Assembly: GCA_017549815.1 (NCBI GenBank)
Contig: JAFYNH010000023.1
Coordinates: forward strand, 1-64,000
Direction: 5' to 3'
Source of the DNA: Selenomonadaceae bacterium
GTDB taxonomy: Bacteria > Bacillota > Negativicutes > Selenomonadales > Selenomonadaceae
DNA length: 64,000 nucleotides
Each line of letters opens with the position of its first letter. Position 1 is the stretch's first letter. Both the position numbers and the translations under genes were made by a program. Below are positions 24,011-32,866 of the stretch, one piece after another. The notes under the pieces were generated by a model, which saw only the letters and a program-made list of their open reading frames with translations, was not told the origin of the DNA and made no database searches.

Positions 24011-25699
24011 TTACAATTTAAACTGCTCAACCTCGCTGTGCATTTCGCCCGCAAGTTCGGCAAGCGTTTTACTGGCATTAGCAACTTCCTGCATAGTAGC
24101 CGTTTGTTCTTCAGTCGCCGCGCTGATTGAACTAGCGGTATCGTTCGATTTGCCGGCTATCTCGCGGACTTTCTTTATCGCCGTAAAAATTTCTTCATTG
24201 CTCATGAAAATTTCCCCGATACCCGCCAAACTTTTTTCAACGTTCGCAGTGAGTTTCGTTGACTGTTCCTCAATGCCTTGAAGTGCCTCGCCCGTCTCGG
24301 CTACAGATTGAGTGCCTTCCTTGACGCATTCATTGCCTTCTTCGATTGATTCGACCGCAGAATTTGTATCCGCCTGAATCGTGCCGATTAATTTTGCAAT
24401 AGTCGTAGCCGCCTCTGCCGATTGCTCCGCTAACTTGCGAACTTCTTCCGAAACGACTGCAAAGCCTCTGCCGTGTTCACCAGCGCGAGCCGCTTCGATT
24501 GCCGCATTTAACGCTAAAAGATTTGTTTGTCCTGCTATGCCCGAAATAGTTTCGACGATTTGCCCGATTTCGTCTGAACGCTTGCCGAGTTCGCCGATAA
24601 CTTTAGCCGAAGAACTGACGCGCTCCGCAATATTTTTCATAGCATCAATCGCAGTGTCGACTTTAGCCTTGCCGTTCGCCGCATTGCTCGCGCTGTCTTG
24701 AGCGATTTTTTCCATTTCCAAAGCCGTTTGGCTAAGTTCGTCCATTTTATCGCACAAGTTTTTAATCTTTTCCTCAAGCGTTTTAATCGTCTCTTCCTGT
24801 TCGGCAGTTCCGACCGTCAGATTTTCCATACTGCCCGCAACGACGTTAATTGATTCGCAAGTTTGTTGAGTTCCAGCGGTTAATTCTTCGCTCGACGCCG
24901 CAACCTTTTCAGAACACTGCGCGACATTCGTCAAAAGTTTTTTAAGCTTAGTTTTCATATCGTTGACGCTTAATGATAACGCGCCGATTTCGTCTTGCGA
25001 TTTAACTTCCAAATCTCTAATCTGCAAATCGCCGCCCGAAATTTTCTTCATGGTGTCGACGACCGAATCAAGTTGCCCAACCATTTTTCCTATAAAGAAA
25101 TTCGACGCGACGATACAGATTAAAACTATCACGAAGATTGCCAACGCGGTCGAGGAGAAAATTAATCCGATAAGCATGTCGTTCATTTCCTTGACGCCGA
25201 CGCCTACAAAAAGCATTCCGATTGTTTTGCCCGTCACGTCTTTAATCGGCTGGTAAGCGGCGTAGTGTTGCTCGCCCATAACCATTGCTTCGCCCGAAAA
25301 AAATTTCCCTTGATTTATGACGTTATCAATAATCGCGTCTGACGCCTTTGTCCCGACTGCGCGGGCACCTTGCGCATTTTTAACCGTCGTGGCTACGCGA
25401 GTATCTCCATTAAAAATCGTAACTTTGCCGCCGCAAACTTGGCTGAGCGAATCGACAAGAGCGTCCGCGCCGTCCATTTGCTGTTCGCCCTTGAATAAAA
25501 TCCCGTTCTCTAAATGCCAATCTCCCGCAAAGCGATAGCTCAGAATTTCGGCGATAGATTTAACGTCGGCTGAGGCTTTCATCTCCAATGCCTTAGCGAA
25601 AACTTCACCTGCGCGGAAGTAGCCGATAATTCCCATTAGCACGCAGACGATAACTATAATTGTGTTTACTGCAAGAATGGATTTGGTTTTAAGATTCAT
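24011..25699 (-). CDS. Methyl-accepting chemotaxis protein 2
   Basis: The 562-residue receptor has the same domain order as its neighbour, with long stretches of identical residues in both the Cache and the signalling parts (for example [11 protein letters not shown] and [20 protein letters not shown]). Differences concentrate in the HAMP and helical regions. It lies upstream on the same strand, 14 bases from the next gene, so the two are co-transcribed. Confidence 0.95.
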   Translation of the reverse strand: MNLKTKSILAVNTIIVIVCVLMGIIGYFRAGEVFAKALEMKASADVKSIAEILSYRFAGDWHLENGILFKGEQQMDGADALVDSLSQVCGGKVTIFNGDTRVATTVKNAQGARAVGTKASDAIIDNVINQGKFFSGEAMVMGEQHYAAYQPIKDVTGKTIGMLFVGVGVKEMNDMLIGLIFSSTALAIFVIVLICIVASNFFIGKMVGQLDSVVDTMKKISGGDLQIRDLEVKSQDEIGALSLSVNDMKTKLKKLLTNVAQCSEKVAASSEELTAGTQQTCESINVVAGSMENLTVGTAEQEETIKTLEEKIKNLCDKMDELSQTALEMEKIAQDSASNAANGKAKVDTAIDAMKNIAERVSSSAKVIGELGKRSDEIGQIVETISGIAGQTNLLALNAAIEAARAGEHGRGFAVVSEEVRKLAEQSAEAATTIAKLIGTIQADTNSAVESIEEGNECVKEGTQSVAETGEALQGIEEQSTKLTANVEKSLAGIGEIFMSNEEIFTAIKKVREIAGKSNDTASSISAATEEQTATMQEVANASKTLAELAGEMHSEVEQFKL

Positions 25700-25806
25700 T
25701 GATGAGTGTCCCCCGTTAAGAAATTTTCCTGCATTGTATCACAGATTCCGCGCAGATAACAAAAAAAATTTAGCCGATAACACAATGCTATCGACCGTTT
25801 TAAAAC

Positions 25807-25835
25807 TTAAAATTTTTATGAAAGCATAATATAAT
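25807..25835 (+). promoter_or_regulatory. Promoter of toxin-like copy 4
   Basis: TTAAAA, a 17-base spacer and TATAAT at 25830-25835. The leader that follows contains CCTCTCA facing TGAGAGG, seven perfect pairs that include the ribosome site. Confidence 0.65.
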
Positions 25836-25899
25836 TTCGCCAATGCTACTTTCCTCTCAACTTCTTAGCATTAATCCACAATGAGAGGAGGTGATAATC

Positions 25900-26001
25900 A
25901 TGGAGTTTTTGGTTCAACTCAGCGTGACTGTGGTCGGCGGAGCAATCGGAACTGTCATCGGCGGTTTGATTCTCGACTACATCCGCAGTAAGAAACGGTA
26001 A
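25900..26001 (+). CDS. Small hydrophobic peptide, toxin-like copy 4
   Basis: This 33-residue peptide starts MEFLVQLSVTVVGGAIGTVI, continues GGLILDYIRSKKR and has the same glycine pattern as copies 1 and 2. A GAGAGGAGGTGATAATC site precedes the ATG and is embedded in a perfect seven-pair hairpin. It is convergent with RNA D, whose two arms match its start region. One hydrophobic span plus a basic tail fits a type I toxin; this is inference. Confidence 0.75.
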   Translation: MEFLVQLSVTVVGGAIGTVIGGLILDYIRSKKR

Positions 26002-26054
26002 GTGGTAGATTTTTCATCTTATTGCACCAGATAATCGCATCACCCGGCGGTTAG

Positions 26055-26155
26055 GCAAAACGAAACCCCCGTACAGTTTACCCTTCTGCGCGGGGGTTAT
26101 TCGTTTCGGTGATACTCATGGAAATACGTTTTCGGTTCAACTCTTCTACTTACAT
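26055..26155 (-). ncRNA. Short antisense-like RNA D, proposed antitoxin of copy 4
   Basis: The RNA contains GTTGAACCGAAAAC, a bulge of about five bases, then CCATGAGTATCACC. Each arm is complementary to the copy 4 start region with one mismatch and together they cover the ribosome site, start codon and first codons. The promoter is at 26162-26190 and a terminator with CCCCCG and CGGGGG arms ends the RNA near 26055. Confidence 0.72.
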
Positions 26156-26161
26156 GTAGAA

Positions 26162-26190
26162 ATTTATCATATGCATAATTTTTTGTCAAG
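26162..26190 (-). promoter_or_regulatory. Promoter of short RNA D
   Basis: TTGACA, a 17-base spacer and TAAATT on the minus strand. Confidence 0.75.
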
Positions 26191-26192
26191 AC

Positions 26193-26269
26193 AAAACGAA
26201 GCCCCCGTCGGTTCATCACTTCGGCGGGAGTTATCGTTTGTGAAAGCCATGGTTCATATTCTTACATTT
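26193..26269 (-). ncRNA. Short RNA E, orphan member of the family
   Basis: Promoter and terminator (CTCCCGCCG...CGACGGGGGC then TTCGTTTT) match the family. The middle part has only TGAACCATG in common with the copy 4 antisense region, so it does not clearly pair with any peptide gene in the window. It may serve a peptide elsewhere or be decayed. Confidence 0.55.
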
Positions 26270-26275
26270 TAAATA

Positions 26276-26304
26276 AATTTATCACACGCATATTTTCTTG
26301 TCAA
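26276..26304 (-). promoter_or_regulatory. Promoter of short RNA E
   Basis: TTGACA, a 17-base spacer and TAAATT on the minus strand, the same form as for RNA D. Confidence 0.7.
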
Positions 26305-26360
26305 GGTAAACAAAATCCCATTCATTTTCGCGTTAATATAAAGTTTTTCTTTGAATTGTA

Positions 26361-26535
26361 TAGGATTACAATAGATGAGTGAGAAAAATTAAAGAGAAAA
26401 AGGCACCTTTGGGTTATGTTTAGATTAGTAACAGTCATAAATGAGTTTTCTAACGCTCTTCCTATGCGTCCTTTAGCTTTCAAATCTCCGCGGCAACTTT
26501 TTTCTGACCTCTTGTAACATATTTTTGACAGTCCC
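26361..26535 (-). repeat. MITE-like element, copy 2 of the inverted pair
   Basis: This is the reverse-oriented partner of 20771-20945. Its ends read TAGGATTACAATAGATGAG and, on the other strand, TGGGACTGTCAAAAATATG. The two copies bracket the Wzt gene, two MCP genes and the copy 4 cassette. Confidence 0.7.
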
Positions 26536-26538
26536 ACA

Positions 26539-26571
26539 CACAACGAACTAAAAATTTGCCGCGTTAATTGA
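26539..26571 (+). pseudogene. Remnant of the 3' end of a second Wzt-like gene
   Basis: The frame reads HNELKICRVN and stop, nearly identical at DNA level to the last nine codons of the Wzt gene at 20943. The MITE copy sits directly upstream, so a second gene copy seems to have been cut away, leaving its tail. Confidence 0.6.
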
Positions 26572-26595
26572 AATTAAATTTTTATGGGTTATAAT
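26568..26595 (+). promoter_or_regulatory. Promoter of the VanW-like gene
   Basis: TTGAAA, a 16-base spacer and TATAAT at 26590-26595, about 30 bases before the GTG start. Confidence 0.65.
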
Positions 26596-26626
26596 AGTCT
26601 GAACAAAATATGGAGGCGAAATTTTT

Positions 26627-27904
26627 GTGGAGACTACAGAAGTTGAAAAGTTTAACCTTAAAAATTTTCTCTTGAAGAAAGTTTCGATGACATTAGCGGC
26701 TTCAATCGCGGCGGTGGGCGTCGGGACACTGGCGTTTTCAAATTTTGTTGCGGACGACGATAAAGTTGTTCCGGGCGTCAGTTTTGAGGGGCAAGCGATT
26801 AATGGACTTGATAGACGCAGCGCAGAAAAAATTATTGCAAACGTTGTTGCTCAGAAAGTTCATCCGCTTAAGTTCCGATATGAAGACACGGAGTTTGAGA
26901 TTACGCCAGAGGAAATTAATCTGAAACCGCTCGTCGATAAGGCGGAGCAAGAGGCTTTCAGTTACGGGCGCGGCGGCTCGCTTTTGGACAATTTTAATAA
27001 CCAGCTTAAATGTATGCTTAACGGGCGCGACGTAAAACTTTCTGCCGAATATGATTCAGCCTTGCTTGAGGAAAAACTTTCAGAGATTGCCGCACAGGTT
27101 AATTGCGACCCAGTCAACGCGGTTGTCGAATTCTCTTCGGGCGGCGTGATTGAAAAAATTCCCGGCGTCATTGGCAAGAAATTAAACACCGAAGAAATTG
27201 CCGAGAATCTGCGCGAGCCACTAACGACTTTGAATCTGCCGACAGGAATAATTAAACTTGAGCCTGAAGATATTATGCCGTTCGTCACGACGGAAGACAT
27301 TGCCGCGATTGATTCGGTTATCGGCACCTACAGCACTCATTATTATCCCGGAGATCGCGGCGATAACATTTGGCTTGCCGCCAACGCGATTTCTCACAAG
27401 CTGGTTAAAAGCAGTTGGACTTTTTCATTTAATGACACGGTGGGCGAACGCACTTGGGGCAACGGCTACAAAGTTGCGGGCGTTATCATTAACGGACGAC
27501 CTGCCGAAGATTATGGCGGCGGCGTTTGTCAAGTTAGCTCGACGCTTTACAATGCGGTTTTATTGGCGGGCTTGACTCCGACAGAACGCACTCCGCATTT
27601 TTATCAATCAACCTACGTCGCGCCGGGCAGAGACGCCACTGTTGCCGACGGTTATCTTGATTTCAAATTCAGAAACGATTTGCCGCATAATGTTTATCTT
27701 ATCGCGGAGGCTTATGGCTCGACTTTAAGCGTATATGTTTTGGGTACGAAGGCTGATTTGGGCGGCGCAAATATTGCGATTGAGCGCGAAGGCTCGGATA
27801 TGTCGCCGTCGATTTATCGCGTTTGGTACAATGGCAATGAAGTTATCAAGAGTGAATTTTTACACACGGACGTTTATGAGACGCCCAAGCCTAGACAGGA
27901 TTAG
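26627..27904 (+). CDS. VanW family protein
   Basis: The 425-residue protein has a membrane helix near residues 20-40, a peptidoglycan-binding-like region and the VanW core (FSFNDTVGERTWGNGYKVAG, YGGGVCQVSSTLYNAVL and GRDATVADGYLDFKF). The core cysteine in GGGVCQVSSTL is conserved. It is likely anchored in the inner membrane facing the envelope; the biochemical role of VanW is unknown. GTG start after TGGAGGCGAAATTTTT. Confidence 0.9.
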   Translation: METTEVEKFNLKNFLLKKVSMTLAASIAAVGVGTLAFSNFVADDDKVVPGVSFEGQAINGLDRRSAEKIIANVVAQKVHPLKFRYEDTEFEITPEEINLKPLVDKAEQEAFSYGRGGSLLDNFNNQLKCMLNGRDVKLSAEYDSALLEEKLSEIAAQVNCDPVNAVVEFSSGGVIEKIPGVIGKKLNTEEIAENLREPLTTLNLPTGIIKLEPEDIMPFVTTEDIAAIDSVIGTYSTHYYPGDRGDNIWLAANAISHKLVKSSWTFSFNDTVGERTWGNGYKVAGVIINGRPAEDYGGGVCQVSSTLYNAVLLAGLTPTERTPHFYQSTYVAPGRDATVADGYLDFKFRNDLPHNVYLIAEAYGSTLSVYVLGTKADLGGANIAIEREGSDMSPSIYRVWYNGNEVIKSEFLHTDVYETPKPRQD

Positions 27905-27972
27905 GGGACAGGGAACGGGGAACAGGGAACAGAAAAACCTAATCCCTAGTCCCTAGTTCCTAGTCCCTAAAA
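27903..27972. repeat. Heptamer repeat hairpin before mnmA
   Basis: GGGGACAGGGAACGGGGAAC units face CCTAGTCCCTAGTTCC units and can fold into a hairpin just before the mnmA ribosome site. Confidence 0.7.
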
Positions 27973-27986
27973 ATGGAGTGATTGAT

Positions 27987-29012
27987 TTGAATGAGAAAAT
28001 AGCCGTAGCAATGAGCGGAGGTGTTGACAGCTCGTTGACTGCGGCACTTTTGTTGGAAAAAGATTTTGAAGTTATCGGCGTGACAATGCGTCTTGACGAT
28101 GAAGAAAAAAATATTCTTGACGCCAGCCGAGTTTGTAAGCATTTGGGGATAAGGCATGTTGTCGCCGACTTCAGAGAAATTTTCCGTGCTAAGGTTGAGA
28201 ATTATTTTGTTGAAGAATATCTGCGCGGGCGGACGCCGAATCCTTGCGTTCGTTGCAATCGCGAAATTAAATTCGGTGCGCTGTTCGATTTTGCTAAAGA
28301 CTTGGGCGCGGATTATATGGCAACGGGGCATTATGCGCGGATTGTTTTTGAGGACGGACGGTTTAAATTAAAAAAAGCCGTCGACGTTAAAAAAGACCAG
28401 TCGTATGTTCTTTACAATTTGACGGCTGAGAAATTGGCTAAAATTATTTTACCGCTCGGAGAATTTTCAAAGGCGGAGACGCGTAGATTGGCTGAGGAAT
28501 TGAAATTACCAGTTGCCGCTAAGCCAGATAGTCAAGAAATTTGTTTTGTGCCCGATGACGATTATAAAAGTTTCATAGCTAATCGCGTACCGACCGCGCA
28601 GGCTTTACAGGCGGGTGAGATTGTCGACGCGAATGGAAAAATTTTAGGGCGTCATAACGGCGTTGCAAATTACACAATCGGTCAGCGCAAGGGCATGGGA
28701 ATTGCCGCGCCTCAACCGCTTTACGTCACGCGCCTTGACGTTGCTAATAAAAAAATCGTCGTCGATACCAACGATAAACTTTTTAGCGAAACTTTGACTG
28801 CGCGTGAAGTTCATTGGATTTACAAGCCGCAACTCCCAAAAACTTTACAGGCGAAAATTCGCTACGGTTCAAGATTCGCCGAGTGTGAAGTTACAGAAAA
28901 AGAAAATTTTTTACTTGTAAAATTCTCCGAGCCTCAACGCGCTGTTACGCCCGGTCAGTCTATAGTTTTCTACGACGACGATGAAGTTTTAGGCGGAGCA
29001 ATTATCGATTAA
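27987..29012 (+). CDS. mnmA: tRNA 2-thiouridylase MnmA
   Basis: The protein adds sulfur to U34 of tRNA-Glu, -Gln and -Lys. The PP-loop AMSGGVDSS, the catalytic NPCVRCNREIKF and the second cysteine in DSQEICFVPDDDY are all present. TTG at 27987 is preferred because GGAG lies eight bases upstream; the GTG at 27978 overlaps that site. It is convergent with pncC, with the two stops three bases apart. Confidence 0.94.
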   Translation: MNEKIAVAMSGGVDSSLTAALLLEKDFEVIGVTMRLDDEEKNILDASRVCKHLGIRHVVADFREIFRAKVENYFVEEYLRGRTPNPCVRCNREIKFGALFDFAKDLGADYMATGHYARIVFEDGRFKLKKAVDVKKDQSYVLYNLTAEKLAKIILPLGEFSKAETRRLAEELKLPVAAKPDSQEICFVPDDDYKSFIANRVPTAQALQAGEIVDANGKILGRHNGVANYTIGQRKGMGIAAPQPLYVTRLDVANKKIVVDTNDKLFSETLTAREVHWIYKPQLPKTLQAKIRYGSRFAECEVTEKENFLLVKFSEPQRAVTPGQSIVFYDDDEVLGGAIID

Positions 29013-29014
29013 TC

Positions 29015-29446
29015 TCAGTTAAAACAATGTTCAGCTAAAAGTTTAAACGCCTCGTCCGCCGCAAGAAATTTTATCTCCGTGCGGCTGCCCTTGAAATGAA
29101 ATTCTTTAACTTCCGAAAAATTTTCTCCGACTATCGCCACGTAAACTAAGCCAACAGGTTTTCCTTCGCTGGTAAGAGGTCCTGCAACGCCCGTTGTACT
29201 TAATCCGATTGTCGAAGAAAAAATCGTGCGGACATTCGCCGCCATTTCCAACGCCGTTTGCGAGCTGACCGCGCCGAATTCTGCTAACGTCTCCGCCTTG
29301 ACGTGCAGAATTTTATTTTTTATATCGTTGTTATAAGCCACGATACCGCCCTTAACATAAGCCGACGCGCCCGATATATCCGTCAAGCGGCTCGCGACTA
29401 ATCCGCCCGTACAACTTTCCGCCGTCGCAACCGTGAAATTTTTCAT
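29015..29446 (-). CDS. pncC: CinA C-terminal domain protein, nicotinamide-nucleotide amidohydrolase
   Basis: The 143-residue protein corresponds to the stand-alone PncC domain: TVATAESCTGGLVASRLTDI, KGGIVAYNNDIKNKIL, GAVSSQTALEMA and STTGVAGP. It deamidates nicotinamide mononucleotide in pyridine nucleotide salvage. The N-terminal domain of full CinA is absent. It directly follows rimO on the same strand, with stop and start adjacent, so the two form an operon. Confidence 0.92.
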   Translation of the reverse strand: MKNFTVATAESCTGGLVASRLTDISGASAYVKGGIVAYNNDIKNKILHVKAETLAEFGAVSSQTALEMAANVRTIFSSTIGLSTTGVAGPLTSEGKPVGLVYVAIVGENFSEVKEFHFKGSRTEIKFLAADEAFKLLAEHCFN

Positions 29447-30772
29447 TTAATCAATCCTCTCCGCCGCAATGTCATAGACGAAGCCCGCCAAAACTTTCAC
29501 GCGAACTATATCGCCCGCCTTACTGCGCCCGTCGTTTTCAATGTAAACAAGTCCGTCGACTTCTGGCGCGTCTCGATAAGAACGCCCCGCCACAACTTCT
29601 GGAACTTCTTCATCGCGATTTTCAATTAAAACTTCAAGCTCCTGCCCTTCAAGCGATTCATTTATCTCCTGCGAAATCAAGCTCTGCAAACTCATCAGCT
29701 CATGATAACGCTCCTGCATAACCTCTTCAGAAATTTGGTCGGGTAAGTCATAAGCCGCCGTGTCCTCTTCCCGCGAATAAGTAAAAATTCCAACCTTATC
29801 AAGCCGTTGCTCCTGTAAGAAATTTTTAAGCTCCATAAAATCTTCGTCCGTCTCGCCCGGAAAGCCCACGATAAATGTTGAGCGAATAGTAACGTTCGGA
29901 ATTTTTTCGCGAATTTTTTTAAGCAGAGTTTCTATAGACTCGCGGTTGTCGGGGCGATTCATCAGCTTTAAAATTTTGTCGCTCGCGTGTTGCAATGGCA
30001 AATCAACATACTTGCAAATTTTTTCTTCGCTCGCGATTAAGTCAATCAGCTCGTCGCTAAATCTGCGCGGATAGGCGTAAAGAATTCTTATCCAACGAAT
30101 TTTTTCAACCTTAACCAGCTCGCGCAGAAGTTCGACGAGTTGCGGCTTGCCATAAATATCTGTGCCATAAGCCGTCGTGTCCTGCGCGATTAAATTTATT
30201 TCCTTAACACCCTGCGCGGCTAGTCTTTCAACCTCTAACTTTATATCTTCAATCGGACGGGAAATCTGCCGCCCGCGAATCAACGGTATCGAACAGAACG
30301 AACAGCGATTATTGCAACCCTCCGCGATTTTTACATAAGCCGTATAGTCGGGCGTCGTGCGGAGGCGCGGAGTTTTCGCGTCGTAAATAATTTCACGCTC
30401 GCCGATAAGAATCACGCGCCGACCGGAAAGAGTTTCTTCAATAGCCTCCATGATTCTGTTCCAAGCTCCCGTTCCAATAACCGCGTCGACTTCGGGCATT
30501 TCTTCTAAAAGATTTTCCTTGTAAAGCTGACCGAGACAACCCGCCACAATCAGCGAACGACATTTGCCGTCTTTGTATTCCGCCAAATTCAAAATCGTCG
30601 TGATAGATTCTTCCTTCGCCGAAAGTATGAAGGCGCAAGTGTTGACAATTAAAATATCGGCGTCGGCAGGATTTGCAGTCAACTCTATCCCGTGTTTTTG
30701 CATTATGCCGAGCATAACTTCAGTATCGATTAAATTTTTTGCACAGCCTAAACTCACAAAGCCTGCTTTCAA
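29447..30772 (-). CDS. rimO: Ribosomal protein S12 methylthiotransferase RimO
   Basis: The 441-residue protein has the N-terminal cluster-binding domain (SLGCAKNLIDTEVMLG, VNTCAFI), the radical SAM motif GCNNRCSFCSIPLIRG with CxxxCxxC, and a C-terminal TRAM domain. It adds a methylthio group to an aspartate of S12. The start follows a purine-rich GGGAGG site. Confidence 0.96.
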   Translation of the reverse strand: MKAGFVSLGCAKNLIDTEVMLGIMQKHGIELTANPADADILIVNTCAFILSAKEESITTILNLAEYKDGKCRSLIVAGCLGQLYKENLLEEMPEVDAVIGTGAWNRIMEAIEETLSGRRVILIGEREIIYDAKTPRLRTTPDYTAYVKIAEGCNNRCSFCSIPLIRGRQISRPIEDIKLEVERLAAQGVKEINLIAQDTTAYGTDIYGKPQLVELLRELVKVEKIRWIRILYAYPRRFSDELIDLIASEEKICKYVDLPLQHASDKILKLMNRPDNRESIETLLKKIREKIPNVTIRSTFIVGFPGETDEDFMELKNFLQEQRLDKVGIFTYSREEDTAAYDLPDQISEEVMQERYHELMSLQSLISQEINESLEGQELEVLIENRDEEVPEVVAGRSYRDAPEVDGLVYIENDGRSKAGDIVRVKVLAGFVYDIAAERID

Positions 30773-30785
30773 AATTTTTTCCTCC

Positions 30786-31832
30786 CTACTTCAATCTAAC
30801 TTCATTAATCCAACGATATAAAAATTCCTGCCGCTGCTTATCAGAAAAATTCGCCCGATTGTCAAAAAGTAATAAGTTCTTCCCTGCAAACGATTTATAA
30901 GCCAACGTCTGCGGATTCGTCGGGATAAAATAAAATCCATTCGTCTGCAGATAAAGCTGAGCCTCGTCGCCCAACAGCCAATCGGCAAACTTCGTTGCAA
31001 CTTGATTCTTCGCGGCGTCCGTCGTCGTTATCCCAAAGCCCGTTAATAAATAACTCGTGCCGTCAGCGGGATAAATTATCTTCAGCGGGTAGCCGTTCTG
31101 CAAATAACGTAACGTCTCACTCTCGACCGCAACCGAAATGTCAACTTCGCCCATGCCCGCTTGTCGTACAGGATTAGATAAAAATTTCGCGTACTGAACA
31201 ACTTTAGGGTGAATGCCTTCCAAAATGTCGTAGGTCTTCGCGTCGCCAAAATTCCCTACGAGTTGCAATAACAAATTCGCCGAAGCCTCTGCCGCTAAAA
31301 AATCCGTTATCCCGACGCGCATATTCTTTGCCGCCGAAAGTTTTTCCCACGTGTCCGGTATGTCAACCGTCGAGCGTAAATAATCCCTGTTCGCGCAGAA
31401 AACAATCGGGTCGTACCAAACGCCTATCCAACGGTCAAACTCGTCCTTGAAAAGGTCGCGAACTGCGTCATTTGTTTCCGACGTGTAGGGCGTCAGTAAA
31501 TCTAAATCAGCTGCCTCCTTTAAAATTTTGCTGTCGGCAAGCACTATGTCAACCGTCCTAACTACCGTCGGGTCGCTCACCGCATCATTTCTGATTTCCT
31601 GCAAAATTTCTCGCGAATTCATCGGTACAAAATTTATTCGGACATGTGTCTCGCGCTCATAAACTTCCGCTAAAATCGCCGCCGTTTCCGCTGGCAAAGT
31701 CGTATAAGCCGTCAGCTCGTGAGTCGGCAAGCCTAAAGTTTTTTTGTCCGCGTCGACCCGAAAACTCATGCCCGCTATCGCCGCTAATACTATTAGGAAC
31801 GCCGTTAAGATAAATATCGCATATCGACGCAT
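30786..31832 (-). CDS. Extracellular solute-binding protein
   Basis: The 348-residue protein has an N-terminal membrane signal (RRYAIFILTAFLIVLAAIAG) without a lipobox and the fold of iron- or polyamine-type binding proteins (ELTAYTTLPAETAAILAEV, WYDPIVFCANRDYL, GFGITTTDAAKNQVATKFAD). The ligand is unknown. ATG at 31832 follows ACGGAGGATTTGG and is preferred to an upstream in-frame ATG at 31862. No ABC partners are adjacent. It lies 13 bases from rimO. Confidence 0.85.
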   Translation of the reverse strand: MRRYAIFILTAFLIVLAAIAGMSFRVDADKKTLGLPTHELTAYTTLPAETAAILAEVYERETHVRINFVPMNSREILQEIRNDAVSDPTVVRTVDIVLADSKILKEAADLDLLTPYTSETNDAVRDLFKDEFDRWIGVWYDPIVFCANRDYLRSTVDIPDTWEKLSAAKNMRVGITDFLAAEASANLLLQLVGNFGDAKTYDILEGIHPKVVQYAKFLSNPVRQAGMGEVDISVAVESETLRYLQNGYPLKIIYPADGTSYLLTGFGITTTDAAKNQVATKFADWLLGDEAQLYLQTNGFYFIPTNPQTLAYKSFAGKNLLLFDNRANFSDKQRQEFLYRWINEVRLK

Positions 31833-31954
31833 TGCCAAATCCTCCGTAATTTTTTCAGCCATTATATAAAATTTGACAAACCTTTACAAGAAAATTATTA
31901 TTCTTGCTTGAAAATGCGCCGCGTGTTAAAATTTTTCCGCGAGGAGGTTTTGCG

Positions 31955-32383
31955 ATGAAATTGGATACCCTTTACCAAAGACATAAACTCGTTGAAAATA
32001 TGATCGAAAAGGGCTTTGAATTTGAAGAAAGTTTGATTCACGACCAAGAATGCGGAAACGATTGGGGCGGCGCAATGAGTACCGTCGAAAATTTGATGAC
32101 GATTGAGGAAATGATTCGCACCGAAGAAATTTACCTGAACATTTTCGCCGAAATGGATAGCTATCGCACGCGCAACATTGACGATAAAGCAATCTACTTT
32201 CGCATAGTTGATGACGCCTTTATGCATTTTATTGACACGATTCTTTTAGACAAGATTGAATTTGCTTTTGATCATCTTGAAGGCTGGGATTTCGTTTCGG
32301 AGGGCGGCAAGAAATTTAAGAAAAATTACTGCAAGAAACTCGACGCGCTGATTAAAAAGTATCAAGACTTGTATGACCTTTAA
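31955..32383 (+). CDS. Hypothetical acidic helical protein, tandem copy 1
   Basis: The 142-residue protein is not recognised. It is rich in Glu, Asp and Leu and looks all-helical. It shares MKLDTLYQRHKLVENMIEKG-like start, NDWGG, MTIEEMI, SEGGKKF and KLDALIKKYQ with the next gene. GAGGAGGTTTTGCG precedes the ATG. No cysteine pattern or membrane segment is seen. The pair probably forms a two-gene transcript. Confidence 0.8.
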   Translation: MKLDTLYQRHKLVENMIEKGFEFEESLIHDQECGNDWGGAMSTVENLMTIEEMIRTEEIYLNIFAEMDSYRTRNIDDKAIYFRIVDDAFMHFIDTILLDKIEFAFDHLEGWDFVSEGGKKFKKNYCKKLDALIKKYQDLYDL

Positions 32384-32395
32384 GGGGAGTTTATT

Positions 32396-32827
32396 ATGGA
32401 TTTAAGCACTTTGGATAAGAGATACGAACTTGTCAAGGACATGATTGATAAGGCGTTCGAGTTTCAAGATGAAGTCTCCGAATTGGAAGACGATAACGAT
32501 TGGGCGGGCGTGGCAGTTACTTTGGATAACTTAGCGGCGATTGAGGGTATGATTTGCGAGGAAGAAACTTTTCTTAATGCCTTTGAGGAAATGCAAGCTG
32601 TTCGGATGAGCGACCGCGACGATAAAGAAACTTACCTTAGCATTCTTTATCTGGACGGGCTTGTTGAATTCAGCAGGACGATTCTTTTGCCGCGCTTGCA
32701 AAAAGCTTTGGATACTCTTAACGATTGGGGATTCCGAACCGAAGGTGGCAAGAAATTTCAAGAAGATTTTTCAGTAAAACTCGACGCGCTGATTAAGGAA
32801 TATTATTCGCTTTATGAAGGCGTTTAA
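32396..32827 (+). CDS. Hypothetical acidic helical protein, tandem copy 2
   Basis: The 143-residue protein is a paralogue of the gene 12 bases upstream, sharing the NDW, EGGKKF and KLDALIKEY blocks and overall length. It may assemble with its partner. The function is unknown. AAGGGGAG is upstream of the ATG. fabF follows after about 40 bases on the same strand. Confidence 0.8.
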   Translation: MDLSTLDKRYELVKDMIDKAFEFQDEVSELEDDNDWAGVAVTLDNLAAIEGMICEEETFLNAFEEMQAVRMSDRDDKETYLSILYLDGLVEFSRTILLPRLQKALDTLNDWGFRTEGGKKFQEDFSVKLDALIKEYYSLYEGV

Positions 32828-32866
32828 CGGAGAATTCATAAAAATAAAAATTGGGAGAGGATAATT

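Noticed and set aside
26322-26543. Open frame of 73 codons in the second MITE-like copy
   Set aside because: Same reason: it runs through the repeat ends into unrelated sequence and has no ribosome site.
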